NCBI GenBank assembly: GCA_016784605.1
Contig: JADHUI010000007.1
Coordinates: 1 to 64,000 of the forward strand
Length of the DNA: 64,000 nt
Direction: 5' to 3'
Origin: Fidelibacterota bacterium
GTDB taxonomy: Bacteria; Fidelibacterota; Marinisomatia; Marinisomatales; UBA1611
The notes under the pieces are model-generated. The model searched no databases and was not told the DNA's origin. It worked only from the letters and a program-made list of their open reading frames with translations. Shown here one piece after another: positions 9,258 through 19,547 of the stretch (positions are counted from its first letter, which is position 1; each line of letters opens with the position of its first letter). A program made the translations under genes and the position numbers.

Positions 9258-10349
9258 TTAAGAAATAACGAACTGTTTTCCACTTAATTGTGTAACAGCG
9301 TTTTTCATCTCTAAATTTAAAAGAATTTGAAGCAATTGAGCGATATCTAATCCTACCTTTTTCCGTAAATCATCAATTTGAATCGGATCATGCCCCAAAT
9401 GTTTGAATATTGATTGTTCATCTTCAGATAAATTCAATGGCAGTGTTTTTTGAATGCCTTTTATAGGCCGGAAAAGACGATCATTTATAATATCAAGAAT
9501 TTCATCGCCTTTATGAATAGGAAATGCTCCATTTCTAATTAGCCTATTTGAACCAACGGACATGGCATCTGTTACTCTCCCGGGCACGGCAAAAACATCT
9601 CTATTTTGATCAATCGCATTAAACGCCGTTAGAATCGACCCGCTTCTATCTCCTGCCTCAACGACAATTGTACCATGAGAAAGACCTGAAATAATTCTAT
9701 TTCTTTGAGGAAAGTTTTTTCTATCCGGTTTTTCTCCAAGCGGAAATTCGGAAATAATTGTCCCGTTTTCTAATATATCCTGATATAACTGTTTATTTTC
9801 AGATGGATAAATCACATCAATGCCACTGCCCAAAACAGCAATGGTTCTACCACCTAAATTGACTGTTTCACGATGGGTCATTGTATCAATTCCGCGAGCA
9901 AGACCACTCGTTGTTGATACGCCTGCTTCAACTAATTTTTTCACAATCATTTTCGTCATTGTGCGACCGTATTGAGTCATCGTTCGAGTCCCGACGATTG
10001 ATACCATATCTTCCTTTTTATTGAGTGCCTTGCCAATAGTGTAAAGTAATACGGGAGGGTCATAAATTTTCTTTAATAATACAGGATAATTATCATCCCA
10101 ATATGAAACCAGTTTAATATTTTTTTCTTCTAACCGTTTTACTTGTTTTTCACCATAGGTAAGATGGCGGTACTTTTTAATGGCTGTAGCCGTTTTAATA
10201 TCAATTCCGTCTATTTTGCAAAGTATTTTAGAATCAATTTCAAATGGGTTTTCCATTGAGCCAATCGAAGATAATAAAACGCGAACTCTATTTCTACCCA
10301 CAGAGGGTGTATTCAATAAATTAATGATTATTGCATGTTTATAATTCAT
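9258..10349 (-). CDS. dprA: DNA processing protein DprA
   Basis: 363 residues. DprA loads RecA onto incoming single-stranded DNA during transformation. An N-terminal helix-hairpin-helix/SAM-like region (about 1-60) is followed by the Rossmann-like domain with VGTRTMTQYGR, SGLARGID, GSGIDVIYPSENK and FPQRNRIISGLS, and a C-terminal winged-helix domain (about 305-363). Length is normal. It overlaps the obg stop by 11 bases. With comEA and recA in the same window it supports, but does not prove, natural competence. Confidence 0.95.
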   Translation of the reverse strand: MNYKHAIIINLLNTPSVGRNRVRVLLSSIGSMENPFEIDSKILCKIDGIDIKTATAIKKYRHLTYGEKQVKRLEEKNIKLVSYWDDNYPVLLKKIYDPPVLLYTIGKALNKKEDMVSIVGTRTMTQYGRTMTKMIVKKLVEAGVSTTSGLARGIDTMTHRETVNLGGRTIAVLGSGIDVIYPSENKQLYQDILENGTIISEFPLGEKPDRKNFPQRNRIISGLSHGTIVVEAGDRSGSILTAFNAIDQNRDVFAVPGRVTDAMSVGSNRLIRNGAFPIHKGDEILDIINDRLFRPIKGIQKTLPLNLSEDEQSIFKHLGHDPIQIDDLRKKVGLDIAQLLQILLNLEMKNAVTQLSGKQFVIS

Positions 10350-11319
10350 GTTGAATCATTTTTGAAATGTTTAAAATAAGTTTATTTAACCCTTCGCCTG
10401 TAACAGATGATATGTCCATATAAGGATGCTCAAAATCTGTCCAATTTTCATTTGTTACATTTTCATCAATGGTATCGATTTTTGAACGACAAATTAAAAA
10501 GGGCTTAAAAGTTAAATCAGGATTAAAATTAATCAATTCTTGCTTTAAAATATCAAAGGTATTTAATGGGTTTTCATCCAGAGCATCAATTAAATAGAGT
10601 AACACACGATTTCTTTCAATGTGTTTTAGAAATTGATGCCCAAGCCCTTTGCCAGAACTTGCGCCTTCAATCAATCCGGGTATATCTGCCATAACAAACG
10701 ACTTATATTCTTCATATTTAATGATGCCTAAATAGGGCTCCAAGGTTGTAAATGGATATCCGGCTATCTTAGGCTTTGCTGATGATAAACGAGCCAATAA
10801 AGTTGATTTTCCGGCGTTTGGAAAGCCAACCAAACCAACGTCGGCTAATACTTTTAATTCAATTTCGAAATGACCCGATTCACCATCGATGCCACTTTGA
10901 TGTTTTCTCGGTGTTTGGTTCGTAGAAGTTTTAAAACGGCTATTTCCTCTTCCACCTATGCCACCATTACAAGCAATACACTCTTCTCCGTGTATAGTGA
11001 GATCTGCTATAACTTTATGATCAGATACCTTTCGGATTATTGTTCCTAATGGAACCTTAATAATTATATCTTCACCAAACTTTCCGCTACGATTATTTTT
11101 TCCGCCCGGTTTACCATTTTCTGCTTTATATATTTTTCGATATCGAATATCTTGAAGCGTTCTAAGATTGTCATCTGCTTTGAAAATAATATGACCACCG
11201 CGACCACCATTACCACCGTCAGGCCCTCCCTTTGGGATGTACTTCTCACGGCGAAAGGAAACAGCTCCACGACCGCCTTTACCTGCAATTAATTCAACTT
11301 TAGTAAAGTCAATAAACAT
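10339..11319 (-). CDS. obg: Obg/CgtA GTPase (50S subunit assembly)
   Basis: 326 residues. The glycine-rich Obg fold occupies about 1-158 (GGRGAVSFRREK, GGPDGGNGGRGG). The GTPase domain follows with G1 GFPNAGKST, G2 around PFTT, G3 DIPGL and G5-like SSVTG. The usual G4 NKxD is SKID, a change also common in Bacteroidota Obg proteins. The C-terminal extension of the E. coli protein is absent. Its end overlaps dprA. Confidence 0.96.
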   Translation of the reverse strand: MFIDFTKVELIAGKGGRGAVSFRREKYIPKGGPDGGNGGRGGHIIFKADDNLRTLQDIRYRKIYKAENGKPGGKNNRSGKFGEDIIIKVPLGTIIRKVSDHKVIADLTIHGEECIACNGGIGGRGNSRFKTSTNQTPRKHQSGIDGESGHFEIELKVLADVGLVGFPNAGKSTLLARLSSAKPKIAGYPFTTLEPYLGIIKYEEYKSFVMADIPGLIEGASSGKGLGHQFLKHIERNRVLLYLIDALDENPLNTFDILKQELINFNPDLTFKPFLICRSKIDTIDENVTNENWTDFEHPYMDISSVTGEGLNKLILNISKMIQHEL

Positions 11320-11366
11320 ATTTATTCAATATTATAATGATTAAGGAAACTACACAATTTTAAAAA

Positions 11367-13583
11367 TTAAATAGCATCAATAATAGCATTTAAGGTAAGG
11401 CTTGGTCTCATGGCTTCACTTGTTTTGGCAAGATCCGGATAGTAATAGCCACCAATATCTTGAGGAGTGCCTTCACTGGAAAGTAGCTCTTTAATAATAA
11501 TAGCTTCATTATTTTCTAGAGAATCTGCAATTCCAGAGAATTGGTCAGCAATGGCTAAATCTTCTTTTTGAGATGCAATTGCACGAGCCCAATATTGCGC
11601 TAAATAATAATGTCCTGAAGTATTGCCAGATTCGCCGACAATACGAGAAGGAGATTTTCTATTATCTAAATATTTAGAATTGGCTACATCAAGAGCCGCG
11701 GTAATAATTCTCAAAGGGTTTGTATCATTTTTCTGTGCTATAAATCGTAACGATTCTGCTAAAGCGAGAAATTCGCCCAATGAATCCCATCTTAAGTGCC
11801 CTTCTTTTAAGAATTGAGCAACATGTTTTGGCGCCGATCCACCAGCTCCCGTTTCAAATAATCCTCCGCCAGCAATTAAGGGTACAATGGATAACATCTT
11901 TGCAGAAGTCCCAAGTTCTAAGATTGGAAATAAATCGGTTAAATAATCTCGTAATACATTCCCAGTCGCACTAATTGTGTCAAGTCCAGCTCGAACTCTA
12001 TTTAGTGTAAATCTCATAGCCTTTTGTGGTGCCATTATATGAAATTCAATATCGTCGTTTTGATTAAAGATTGGTAAATATTTCAATACATATTTAATAA
12101 TATTGACATCATGTTTTCTATCTTCATCCAACCAAAATACAACAGGCAACCCAGTAATTTTGGCTCGGTCATATGCTAATTTAACCCAGTTTTTAATCGG
12201 TATAACTTTAGCAGTTGACATTCGCCAAATATCCCCTTTTTCAACGATATGACTTGTCAAAACAACTCCGTTTTGATCAACAACTTTAACAGTTCCGTTG
12301 TCTGGTATTTCAAAGGTTGTTGGGTGTGAGCCGTACTCTTCTGCTTTTTGTGCCATCAATCCAACGTTTGAGACATTACCCATTGTTGTAACATCGAATT
12401 GTCCATTTGCGATACAATCTTCAATTATTTCTTTATACATGGTCGCATAAGATCTGTCAGGTATGATAGCTTTACATTCTTGAAGTTCGCCATCAGGATT
12501 CCACATTTGGCCTCCATCTCTAACAACCACAGGCATGGAAGCATCAATAATAATATCATTTGGGGCGTGCAAATTTGTAATGCCCTTTTCAGAATTTACC
12601 ATAGCAAGGTTCGGCCTCTTTGAGTACACATCCTGGATGGCTTGTTCAATTTCAGATTTTAATTCTGCAGGTAATGAGTCGAGTTTCTTGTAGAGATCGC
12701 TTAGGCCTAAATTGGGGTTTACATCTAACTTCTTAAACACATTATCATATTTGTCAAAAACTTCTTTGTAAAATTCATTAACACAATGCCCAAATAGGAT
12801 TGGGTCGGAAACTTTCATCATGGTTGCTTTTAAATGGAGCGAAAATAATAACCCGTTTTGTTTCGCATCTGTAATTTCTTGAGAATAAAAATTATTGAGT
12901 TCTTTTACCGACATATAGGTTGTATCAATTACTTCCTTGTCTTGAACGAATTTTTCATTAAGGATTGAGATACTTCCATCGGGTAAATGTAGCTCAATCA
13001 AAATCTTTCCATCAGACTTTTTAATGGTTGACTGTTCATTACCAAAAAAATCATTATGATTCATATGAGCTACATGTGTTTTAGATGCTTTTGGAAATGA
13101 TTTAAGTTTATGTGGGTTCATTTTCGCGTAATTCTTTACTGCAAGCGCTGCCCTTCTATCAGAATTTCCCTCTCTCAAAACTGGATTTACAGCAGAGCCT
13201 AAACAAGTAGAATATTTTTCATTTATGGCTACTTCCAAGTCATTTACGGGATTTTCAGGATAATTGGGTACATTATATCCATTATTTTGAAGTTCTAAAA
13301 TACATTCTTTGAGTTGAGGAATGGATGCGGAAATATTGGGAAGTTTGATAATATTACCTTCAGGCTCTTTCACCACATTTCCTAAATATTGGAGATCATT
13401 CCTTATCATTTGTTCAGAAGTTAAATGCTCTGGGAAAGTAGCAATAACTCTTCCCGCTAATGATATATCTCTTGATTCAATTTCGACTCCGGCTACATGG
13501 GTAAATGCATTTACAATAGGGAGAAGAGACTGGGTTGCTAATGCGGGTGCTTCATCTGTTATTGTCCAAATAATTTTTGACAT
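11367..13583 (-). CDS. icd: Isocitrate dehydrogenase, monomeric NADP type
   Basis: 738 residues, the size of the monomeric IDH family and unrelated in length to the common homodimeric enzyme. It oxidatively decarboxylates isocitrate to 2-oxoglutarate in the cytoplasm. Family segments are visible throughout: [20 protein letters not shown] at the N-terminus, [18 protein letters not shown] (about 126-143), and [10 protein letters not shown] and [12 protein letters not shown] in the C-terminal half. The ATG directly abuts the stop of the FmdB-like gene; an AGGA lies about eight bases upstream within that gene's end. Confidence 0.96.
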   Translation of the reverse strand: MSKIIWTITDEAPALATQSLLPIVNAFTHVAGVEIESRDISLAGRVIATFPEHLTSEQMIRNDLQYLGNVVKEPEGNIIKLPNISASIPQLKECILELQNNGYNVPNYPENPVNDLEVAINEKYSTCLGSAVNPVLREGNSDRRAALAVKNYAKMNPHKLKSFPKASKTHVAHMNHNDFFGNEQSTIKKSDGKILIELHLPDGSISILNEKFVQDKEVIDTTYMSVKELNNFYSQEITDAKQNGLLFSLHLKATMMKVSDPILFGHCVNEFYKEVFDKYDNVFKKLDVNPNLGLSDLYKKLDSLPAELKSEIEQAIQDVYSKRPNLAMVNSEKGITNLHAPNDIIIDASMPVVVRDGGQMWNPDGELQECKAIIPDRSYATMYKEIIEDCIANGQFDVTTMGNVSNVGLMAQKAEEYGSHPTTFEIPDNGTVKVVDQNGVVLTSHIVEKGDIWRMSTAKVIPIKNWVKLAYDRAKITGLPVVFWLDEDRKHDVNIIKYVLKYLPIFNQNDDIEFHIMAPQKAMRFTLNRVRAGLDTISATGNVLRDYLTDLFPILELGTSAKMLSIVPLIAGGGLFETGAGGSAPKHVAQFLKEGHLRWDSLGEFLALAESLRFIAQKNDTNPLRIITAALDVANSKYLDNRKSPSRIVGESGNTSGHYYLAQYWARAIASQKEDLAIADQFSGIADSLENNEAIIIKELLSSEGTPQDIGGYYYPDLAKTSEAMRPSLTLNAIIDAI

Positions 13584-13847
13584 TTAACGATCCTTTTTTT
13601 TACTTTTCGTTTCAGTTTTTGGTTTAGTATCAGTTTGTGGTTTCTTTGGTTTACCATTATTCTTGTAATCTGTAAGGTAAAAGCCTGTTCCTTTAAAAAT
13701 TAGACCTGCGCCGCCACTTACAATGCGAGTTATATTACATTCTGAGACATCACAATTGGGTTTTGTTTGTAACGCATCGTCAGACATAGATTGAAATGCG
13801 TCAAATCGTTCACCGCAAGTATTACATAGATATTCGTAGGTTGGCAT
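13584..13847 (-). CDS. FmdB-family zinc ribbon protein
   Basis: 87 residues. It starts MPTYEYLCNTCGERFDAFQS, the hallmark of the FmdB putative regulatory/zinc-ribbon family. The second metal-ligand pair is atypical: family members usually have CPxCG, here CDVSEC (C-x4-C). The tail (about 60-87) is a Lys/Thr-rich, disordered segment. A good ribosome site (AGGAAC) precedes the ATG. The stop touches the icd start. The family's cellular role is unsettled. Confidence 0.85.
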   Translation of the reverse strand: MPTYEYLCNTCGERFDAFQSMSDDALQTKPNCDVSECNITRIVSGGAGLIFKGTGFYLTDYKNNGKPKKPQTDTKPKTETKSKKKDR

Positions 13848-13895
13848 GAGTTCCTGCTTATTTAGATAAAAATAGAGCAGAAATTTATAAAATAA

Positions 13896-14375
13896 TTATA
13901 TATTATATTTTATTTTTAATGCGCCATATACATCTTTTGTTACATAATCTTTGAGATCCCCACCCAGCTTTGTCACTTCTTTAATCACCGTTGAATTTAA
14001 GTGGATATATTTTTCATCAGGCATCATAAAAATAGTTGTTATTTCAGGATTTAAATGATAATTCATCATGGCCATTTGAAATTCAAATTCGAAATCACTT
14101 ACATGTCTTAATCCGCGAATTAAAGCGCAAGCATTCTCTTCGCGTGCTGTCTCAGCTATAAGTTTCTTCGTACTAATTGCAGAAACATTATCAAGGTCCC
14201 TTGTACTAGCTAAAATAAGCTCAACCCTTTCAACTACTGTAAATAATGGGTTTTTTGATTCATTATCTGCAACGACAAAAATTAATTCGTCGAATAACTT
14301 AGATGCACGTATTGCAATATCTAAATGTCCGCGATGTATTGGATCAAATGTGCCTGGATATATTATTTTTCTCAT
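13896..14375 (-). CDS. coaD: Phosphopantetheine adenylyltransferase
   Basis: 159 residues from the ATG at 14375 (MRKIIYPGTFDPIHRGH). A longer in-frame start at 14387 adds only MEKS inside rsmD. It adenylylates 4'-phosphopantetheine in coenzyme A synthesis. The nucleotidyltransferase motif TFDPIHRGHLD is near 9-19, ALIRGLRHVSDFEFE and the C-terminal STVIKEV (the ISSTxxR/K equivalent) are present. The start overlaps the rsmD TGA by four bases (ATGA). Confidence 0.96.
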   Translation of the reverse strand: MRKIIYPGTFDPIHRGHLDIAIRASKLFDELIFVVADNESKNPLFTVVERVELILASTRDLDNVSAISTKKLIAETAREENACALIRGLRHVSDFEFEFQMAMMNYHLNPEITTIFMMPDEKYIHLNSTVIKEVTKLGGDLKDYVTKDVYGALKIKYNI

Positions 14376-14884
14376 TGATTTTTCCAAAAGGCTAGCTGTG
14401 TTTTACCATAATTACGAATCTCTGGATCATAGAGTAATTTACTGTTTGAGCGGTTGACTTCTAATATAAAAATCCCATTTTTATTTAACGTTTGAATCGC
14501 CAAATCGATTAATGGAATTAAATCCATTTTATCATAAGGTGGATCAGCGAAAATAAAATCAAATTGATTGGATGATTTCAAATAGCTGATAGCATCTATA
14601 TGATGAATAAAAACATTATTCTCGGGAAATGGAGCTGAATTCATTTTTAAAAATTGTATATGTTTATAATTAGACTCCACAAAGTGAACTTGAGTGGCGC
14701 CTCTGCTTACTGCTTCAAACCCCATAATACCCGATCCTGAAAATAAGTCAAGAAATGTGTTATTATTCATGGGTCCTAAAATATCAAATAAACTTTTCCT
14801 AACAAGAGATTTGGTGGGTCGATATTGAGCTTTTGGGCTCGTTTCAATCTTCCTCCCTTTATAGAGGCCAGATAGAATTTTCAT
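14372..14884 (-). CDS. rsmD: 16S rRNA (guanine966-N2)-methyltransferase RsmD
   Basis: 170 residues. Rossmann-fold methyltransferase that acts on the 30S subunit. The N-terminus MKILSGLYKGRKI is family-typical. The SAM site FLDLFSGSGIMGFEAVSRGA is near 43-62 and the catalytic motif FADPPYD near 112-118. It ends in TGA inside the coaD start, the usual rsmD-coaD pairing, and so shows that TGA is a true stop codon in this genome. Confidence 0.95.
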   Translation of the reverse strand: MKILSGLYKGRKIETSPKAQYRPTKSLVRKSLFDILGPMNNNTFLDLFSGSGIMGFEAVSRGATQVHFVESNYKHIQFLKMNSAPFPENNVFIHHIDAISYLKSSNQFDFIFADPPYDKMDLIPLIDLAIQTLNKNGIFILEVNRSNSKLLYDPEIRNYGKTQLAFWKNQ

Positions 14885-14889
14885 ATACT

Positions 14890-16617
14890 TTAGTCAGTGA
14901 TTTGTGGCTTTAAAAAGGAAATGTAAAACCCAGCCTTTGGTTGTGGGTCGCTTGGGTTATTAAATAGGACAAATTTCCTAAATAAAACTCTATTACCTGC
15001 TTTATTTAGAATATGGCTCACCGTTGTTATCTCTTGGATAGTTTTTACCCATATAAGAAGCGGTTCATAAATATGGCTATCTTTATATATTTGATCAAAA
15101 TGTTTTAATGAATAACCTGATAAAGAAGAGTCCAACTGAATAATAACATCTTCAGGTGTTAAGCCGGGAGACCTATTTGGGATGGCAGTACCCTTTGGCA
15201 TATCAAAACTAAAATATCTAATAATATTGGAACTTCCAGATTGTTTTTCTTCAGAATAACTGACTAATTCTCCATCAAGATATTTTCCGAATTCTGGATC
15301 TACTATACTTGTGTATTCTAAACTGATAAAGTTTTTGGTAAGGGTAAGTGTGGAATATTTGTTTATATCAGAATTATTTAGTAAATCATTTAGAGATTTA
15401 GATATTAAAAAAGATTTATTGATTAACTCTTGAGGCAAGGCATTACTTTTCTTTGCTAGCTGTGTTACAGTTTTAGGGGTACTTCGATTTACCTTAAATA
15501 TGATATCTGTTTTAATAAAATTAAATGGCCAAATAGGATCATTTATGTCAGAGCGAAATTTTAAATAATTCATTCCTAAAAATAAAATACCCAGCAATAA
15601 TAAATAATAAAGAACGTTATTTTTCTCCGTTTTAATTGGTTTTTTAATTTTAGATATTTTTCTTTTTTCTTTAGTCGAAGTGGTTTCAGTATCGCCAGCA
15701 TTCAAGTCATAATATTTATCAATTAATGGGAAATCAGTCAAACCAGGTTCATTGAAAAAAATCATCGAATGGATATTGGATCTTGATTTAGCCATTACAG
15801 TTAAAATGATGGATTCAAATGCAGGGAGATGGTTTGGCGTTTCATCATATTCTAGCCCTTCAAATGGTTTTAATTCCATGAATGCATTACTATCCCAAAC
15901 TTCCTTCATTTTTGGCGTTAAAGACCCAGTCGAAACGATTGGCCTTTTACTTGTATTTGATGTTAAGGATAAAATTTGTGACATTTGATCACTATTGGCA
16001 GTCGAATCTTTAATAACGATACTTCCCTTTGTAAATGAAAGATGACCAAAATGAAATTGTTGCTGAATTAAAGCATAAAAACGAAACCCTTTGTCAGATT
16101 TATGAACCCATGTTGATTCAGGTAAATCTCCCCAATCTAATATGATTGAACTAATGGGTCCCATCCAGGATGGTTGACATCCTAAACCAGTTAGTGTTAA
16201 TCTTAAATTAAGAGCTAAATGGGTCGGGATTGAAACATAATGAAGATTCGGTTCTTCAGGTAAATAAGATTGACAATAAATTGATTTTTGATATTGTGAA
16301 CTATCAGAATTCACTTTCCATTTAATAAAATCTAAATGATCTTCACGGCTTAAATCCTTTTCATTCTTAATGACGCCATGTGATAATAAATCATCATCAA
16401 TTGAAATAGAAATTTCATCTCCAGCGAGATTAATAGAATCATTAATTTCTTTTAAGTGGCTGGATAAAACTTTATTTAATTCTTTTTCATTGAAGAAAAT
16501 TGGTAATAAGGGTTGTTCGAGTTTTACATTAACAACTTTAGATAAAACAATTTTGTTTGCAACCCGATTCCACTGGCCACAAAGAAGGTTTTTATTGGAT
16601 ATTACAAGACCAATCAA
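14890..16617 (-). CDS. Uncharacterised membrane protein, possibly PilM/PilN-like
   Basis: 575 residues from a TTG start; no ATG fits. I do not recognise the family firmly. The first 290 residues are soluble with the strand-rich look of PilM/GspL actin-like domains (starts IGLVISNKNLLCGQW, with SSIILDWGDL near 157). A basic linker (about 315-333) leads into one membrane helix (334-352), and a periplasmic C-terminal half follows. This soluble-TM-periplasmic layout is that of GspL or a fused PilM-PilN. It lies 12 bases after another single-TM protein and comEA, so a role in a competence or pilus machine is a reasonable inference. Confidence 0.5.
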   Translation of the reverse strand: MIGLVISNKNLLCGQWNRVANKIVLSKVVNVKLEQPLLPIFFNEKELNKVLSSHLKEINDSINLAGDEISISIDDDLLSHGVIKNEKDLSREDHLDFIKWKVNSDSSQYQKSIYCQSYLPEEPNLHYVSIPTHLALNLRLTLTGLGCQPSWMGPISSIILDWGDLPESTWVHKSDKGFRFYALIQQQFHFGHLSFTKGSIVIKDSTANSDQMSQILSLTSNTSKRPIVSTGSLTPKMKEVWDSNAFMELKPFEGLEYDETPNHLPAFESIILTVMAKSRSNIHSMIFFNEPGLTDFPLIDKYYDLNAGDTETTSTKEKRKISKIKKPIKTEKNNVLYYLLLLGILFLGMNYLKFRSDINDPIWPFNFIKTDIIFKVNRSTPKTVTQLAKKSNALPQELINKSFLISKSLNDLLNNSDINKYSTLTLTKNFISLEYTSIVDPEFGKYLDGELVSYSEEKQSGSSNIIRYFSFDMPKGTAIPNRSPGLTPEDVIIQLDSSLSGYSLKHFDQIYKDSHIYEPLLIWVKTIQEITTVSHILNKAGNRVLFRKFVLFNNPSDPQPKAGFYISFLKPQITD

Positions 16618-16629
16618 AACAGATATAGA

Positions 16630-17379
16630 CTAATCCCAGCTACGGGTTCCATCACTTATCATGCCATGACTATTTGCTTTAAATGAAAATATTAGATAGC
16701 GAGGTTCTTTGTATGTTTCAACAATAGGACTCGCTACTCTTAAACTTTTTATTTCTTCAATGATTTTCAAATTATATTCGAATTTAGTCAATGGGCAATA
16801 ATATGTTGATGAGTCAGGAACGAATGTATCATAATATTCGACTAATTCGACTCTTTCTACGGGTGTCTTTTCTAACACATCTATAAAATTTGGATCATCC
16901 ATCATAAAGGAAAGATTCTTTAATTGAATATAACTGGTATCATTCCTTGAAAGTTCTTCGGAATACATAATTATAGTAACACTCGTATCACTAATGGTGT
17001 CTCGTCGGAATTTTTTAAATCCAAAAGTAGTGTCGAATTCGACAGGAAAGCTTTCTGGGATATCTACAGAATAATTGGCACTACCTAGAAGAATAGTTTG
17101 TTCGCCGATAAAGTTGGAATCAGCAATAACAGAGTCTCTCGCAGCGTTAACTAAATTCATGGCTTCAAAAAACTTGGAATTATAGGTACCTGTTAATTGA
17201 TTATGAAATTCTTCAATATCATATAAATTTTGCATTCTAAAACGGCTTTTATCTTCGAATATTTTTTCTTCTTCCCAAATAGCGACTGGGACGTATATAG
17301 TGATAATCAAAAATAATAATGCCAGAACGATTCCAACTTCTAATAAGTCAGATCTTTGTTGTCTCTTTTTTAATTCCAT
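16630..17379 (-). CDS. Single-pass membrane protein, unknown (comEA-linked)
   Basis: 249 residues. A basic N-terminus (MELKKRQQRSD) precedes one membrane helix (about 13-32); the rest is probably periplasmic with a helical segment (about 40-85). The end CPLTKFEYNL...FSFKANSHGMISDGTRSWD faintly recalls the C-terminal end of pseudopilin-like proteins, though no prepilin peptidase site is visible. The gene is packed between comEA (4 bases) and the PilM/GspL-like gene (12 bases). Function unknown; a type IV pilus or DNA-uptake part is a guess from context. Confidence 0.5.
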   Translation of the reverse strand: MELKKRQQRSDLLEVGIVLALLFLIITIYVPVAIWEEEKIFEDKSRFRMQNLYDIEEFHNQLTGTYNSKFFEAMNLVNAARDSVIADSNFIGEQTILLGSANYSVDIPESFPVEFDTTFGFKKFRRDTISDTSVTIIMYSEELSRNDTSYIQLKNLSFMMDDPNFIDVLEKTPVERVELVEYYDTFVPDSSTYYCPLTKFEYNLKIIEEIKSLRVASPIVETYKEPRYLIFSFKANSHGMISDGTRSWD

Positions 17380-17383
17380 AATT

Positions 17384-17827
17384 TTATTCCGGTTTAAGGA
17401 TAATTCTTTCTTTTATTAGTTTTAAAGTTTTAGGACCAATTCCTTTGACATTCGTTAAATCATCAACTGATTTAAAACTTCCATAATCTTCTCTATAGTG
17501 AATGATTCTTTCTGCTGTTACGGGTCCAATCTTTGGCAACGACGTTAATTCGTCTTTATTTGCAGTATTAATATTAACAAATTCTACTTCAACCTTCGAA
17601 TCCTTTTCTTTAGAATTCGAAATTGCATGTTTAGACTTTTTTGGGGTTGAATTCTCTATTGAATAAATTGAGTCAGCTAGCGCTTTAAATTCTGAAATTT
17701 CCTGTGAAGAAATGGAAATTACTCCTGGAGAATATCGATGTTTTACTTGGGAAATTGTAAAACCCAATACGGCTGAAAGACCCAGAAAGCCAATAATAGA
17801 TTTTTCTTTGCTTGTAAAAAGAGCCAT
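17384..17827 (-). CDS. ComEA-like helix-hairpin-helix DNA-binding protein
   Basis: 147 residues. An N-terminal membrane helix (about 10-26) anchors it, a Ser/Lys-rich linker follows, and two helix-hairpin-helix motifs fill the end: VNINTANKDELTSLPKIGPV (about 83-102) and DDLTNVKGIGPKTLKLIKER. ComEA binds incoming double-stranded DNA in the periplasm during transformation. The start overlaps the dnaJ stop by one base (TAATG). Confidence 0.88.
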   Translation of the reverse strand: MALFTSKEKSIIGFLGLSAVLGFTISQVKHRYSPGVISISSQEISEFKALADSIYSIENSTPKKSKHAISNSKEKDSKVEVEFVNINTANKDELTSLPKIGPVTAERIIHYREDYGSFKSVDDLTNVKGIGPKTLKLIKERIILKPE

Positions 17828-18924
17828 TAAATATCAATTTTAGTGAAAGGATTCTTAATACTTTGTTGCTCTTGGTCAAGCTGATGTAATAATTTTTTTT
17901 CCGATCTTGAAATGGATTTCGGAGTTAATACTTGGACCCTTACCATTTGATCCCCACTACTACTTCCCCTTAAACGTGGGAATCCTTTACTCCTTAATCG
18001 AAGGATTTGACCCGATTGAATTCCAGCCGGGATTTTCAAATCCACTTGACTTAAAATTGTTGGAACCTTAATTGTTCCTCCAAGTGTGGCTGTTGTATAA
18101 GAAATGGTTAATTGTAAATAGACATGTTCACCATCTCTAACAAAGTACTCATGATCAATTTCATCAAAAACAACAATCAAATCACCGGCAATTCCAGAAA
18201 TGTTCTGATTCCCTTGATGAGAGAGAGTTAAATAATTTCCTGACTCAACGCCTGCTGGGATTTTAACTTTGATGGTTTCTTCTTTATTGATCATACCATC
18301 CGGCCCAGATCCTGCAGGTCTATGTCCTATCACTTTTCCACTACCACTGCAATAGGGACATTCAGATGCAGTTCTCATCTGCCCTAGTATGGTGTTACTT
18401 ATTCGAGAGACTTGTCCAGCACCATTACAACTTGTGCACGTCTTAAAGGTCGCACCAGGAGCAGGTATTCGTTTTTTTATTTTTAATTTTTTTTCAATGC
18501 CTTTAGCAATTTCTTCATAAGTAAGTTTCAACTTAATTCGAATATCGCTTCCACTGCGCCGTCCGCCTTGGGCACCTTGTCGCCCTCCTCCAAAAAAACT
18601 ATCAAAAGGACTACCGCCACCAAAAATATCACCAAATTGACTAAAAATATCGTCCATACTCATATGAACACCGCCACCAAAACCAGCATGTCCACCATCA
18701 CCCATTCCTACACCGGCATGGCCGAATTGATCATAGCGCGATCTTTTAGTCTCGTCGCTTAAAACAGCATACGCCTCAGCGGCATCTTTAAAATTTTTCT
18801 CAGCTCCTGAATCATCCGGGTTTTTATCTGGATGATATTTCATAGCCAATTTTCGATATGATTTTTTTATTTCATCAGAAGATGCATTCTTTGAAACGCC
18901 TAAAATGTCGTAAAAATCTCTCAT
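17827..18924 (-). CDS. dnaJ: Chaperone DnaJ with a single zinc centre
   Basis: 365 residues. J domain with HPD at 31-33, then a Gly/Phe-rich region (about 68-125). The Cys-rich domain carries only two CxxCxGxG repeats, C163-C166 and C189-C192, against four in the classical protein. Spacing matches motifs 2 and 3, so zinc centre II is kept and centre I (motifs 1 and 4) is lost. Both C-terminal substrate domains are present. It activates DnaK and delivers unfolded clients. Overlaps grpE by four bases (ATGA). No dnaK is in the window. Confidence 0.95.
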   Translation of the reverse strand: MRDFYDILGVSKNASSDEIKKSYRKLAMKYHPDKNPDDSGAEKNFKDAAEAYAVLSDETKRSRYDQFGHAGVGMGDGGHAGFGGGVHMSMDDIFSQFGDIFGGGSPFDSFFGGGRQGAQGGRRSGSDIRIKLKLTYEEIAKGIEKKLKIKKRIPAPGATFKTCTSCNGAGQVSRISNTILGQMRTASECPYCSGSGKVIGHRPAGSGPDGMINKEETIKVKIPAGVESGNYLTLSHQGNQNISGIAGDLIVVFDEIDHEYFVRDGEHVYLQLTISYTTATLGGTIKVPTILSQVDLKIPAGIQSGQILRLRSKGFPRLRGSSSGDQMVRVQVLTPKSISRSEKKLLHQLDQEQQSIKNPFTKIDI

Positions 18925-19463
18925 TTTTTATTTACAATAACTTTCGCATGTCTAATGACACGATCTTTATAATAATATCCTTTTTCAAACACATCTAAAA
19001 TTTGATCATCGTCATGATTTTTATCCGCTTTTGTCATCATAGCATCATGGAGTTCGGGGTTAAGATTTTCTCCTTTTTCTCCAAAAGATTGGACATCTAA
19101 ATCGCCCAGCCATTTATCAACTTTATTCAAAACGAATGAAATGCCTTTTGAAATAGATTCATCAACTTTGATATCATCATTATTAATAGCAACAGAAAGA
19201 CGATCTATATCATCGAGCACGGGTAAAAAAGATTTTATCACATTCTCACCGCCATATTGAAGGTAGCCACTGATTTCTTTATCTTTTCTTCTTCGAAAAT
19301 TCTCGAATTCTGCTTTGAGTCTTAAATGCTTATCTTGGATTTCAGCAACTTGCTCTTTTAATGCGTCAATTTTAGACAGTTTTTTCGGCTTTTTGGTTTT
19401 TTTACTAATCGGTTTTTCCGACTTTACTTTTTCTGATTCTTTTTCTATTTTATTTTTAGTCAT
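18921..19463 (-). CDS. grpE: Nucleotide exchange factor GrpE
   Basis: 180 residues. A Lys/Glu-rich N-terminal tail (1-30) and long coiled coil (about 30-75, with [17 protein letters not shown]) precede the C-terminal beta domain ([31 protein letters not shown]). It dimerises and releases ADP from DnaK. It ends in TGA overlapping the dnaJ ATG. The 84-base gap upstream is AT-rich with a possible TATATT hexamer but no convincing -35 box, and no CIRCE-type repeat is seen. Confidence 0.95.
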   Translation of the reverse strand: MTKNKIEKESEKVKSEKPISKKTKKPKKLSKIDALKEQVAEIQDKHLRLKAEFENFRRRKDKEISGYLQYGGENVIKSFLPVLDDIDRLSVAINNDDIKVDESISKGISFVLNKVDKWLGDLDVQSFGEKGENLNPELHDAMMTKADKNHDDDQILDVFEKGYYYKDRVIRHAKVIVNKK

Positions 19464-19547
19464 TATTATGAATTTATTAATTATTTACGAATATAAGACC
19501 CGAAGTTTACAAACAACATGCATGGATAAAAACAGATCGCAGTATTA

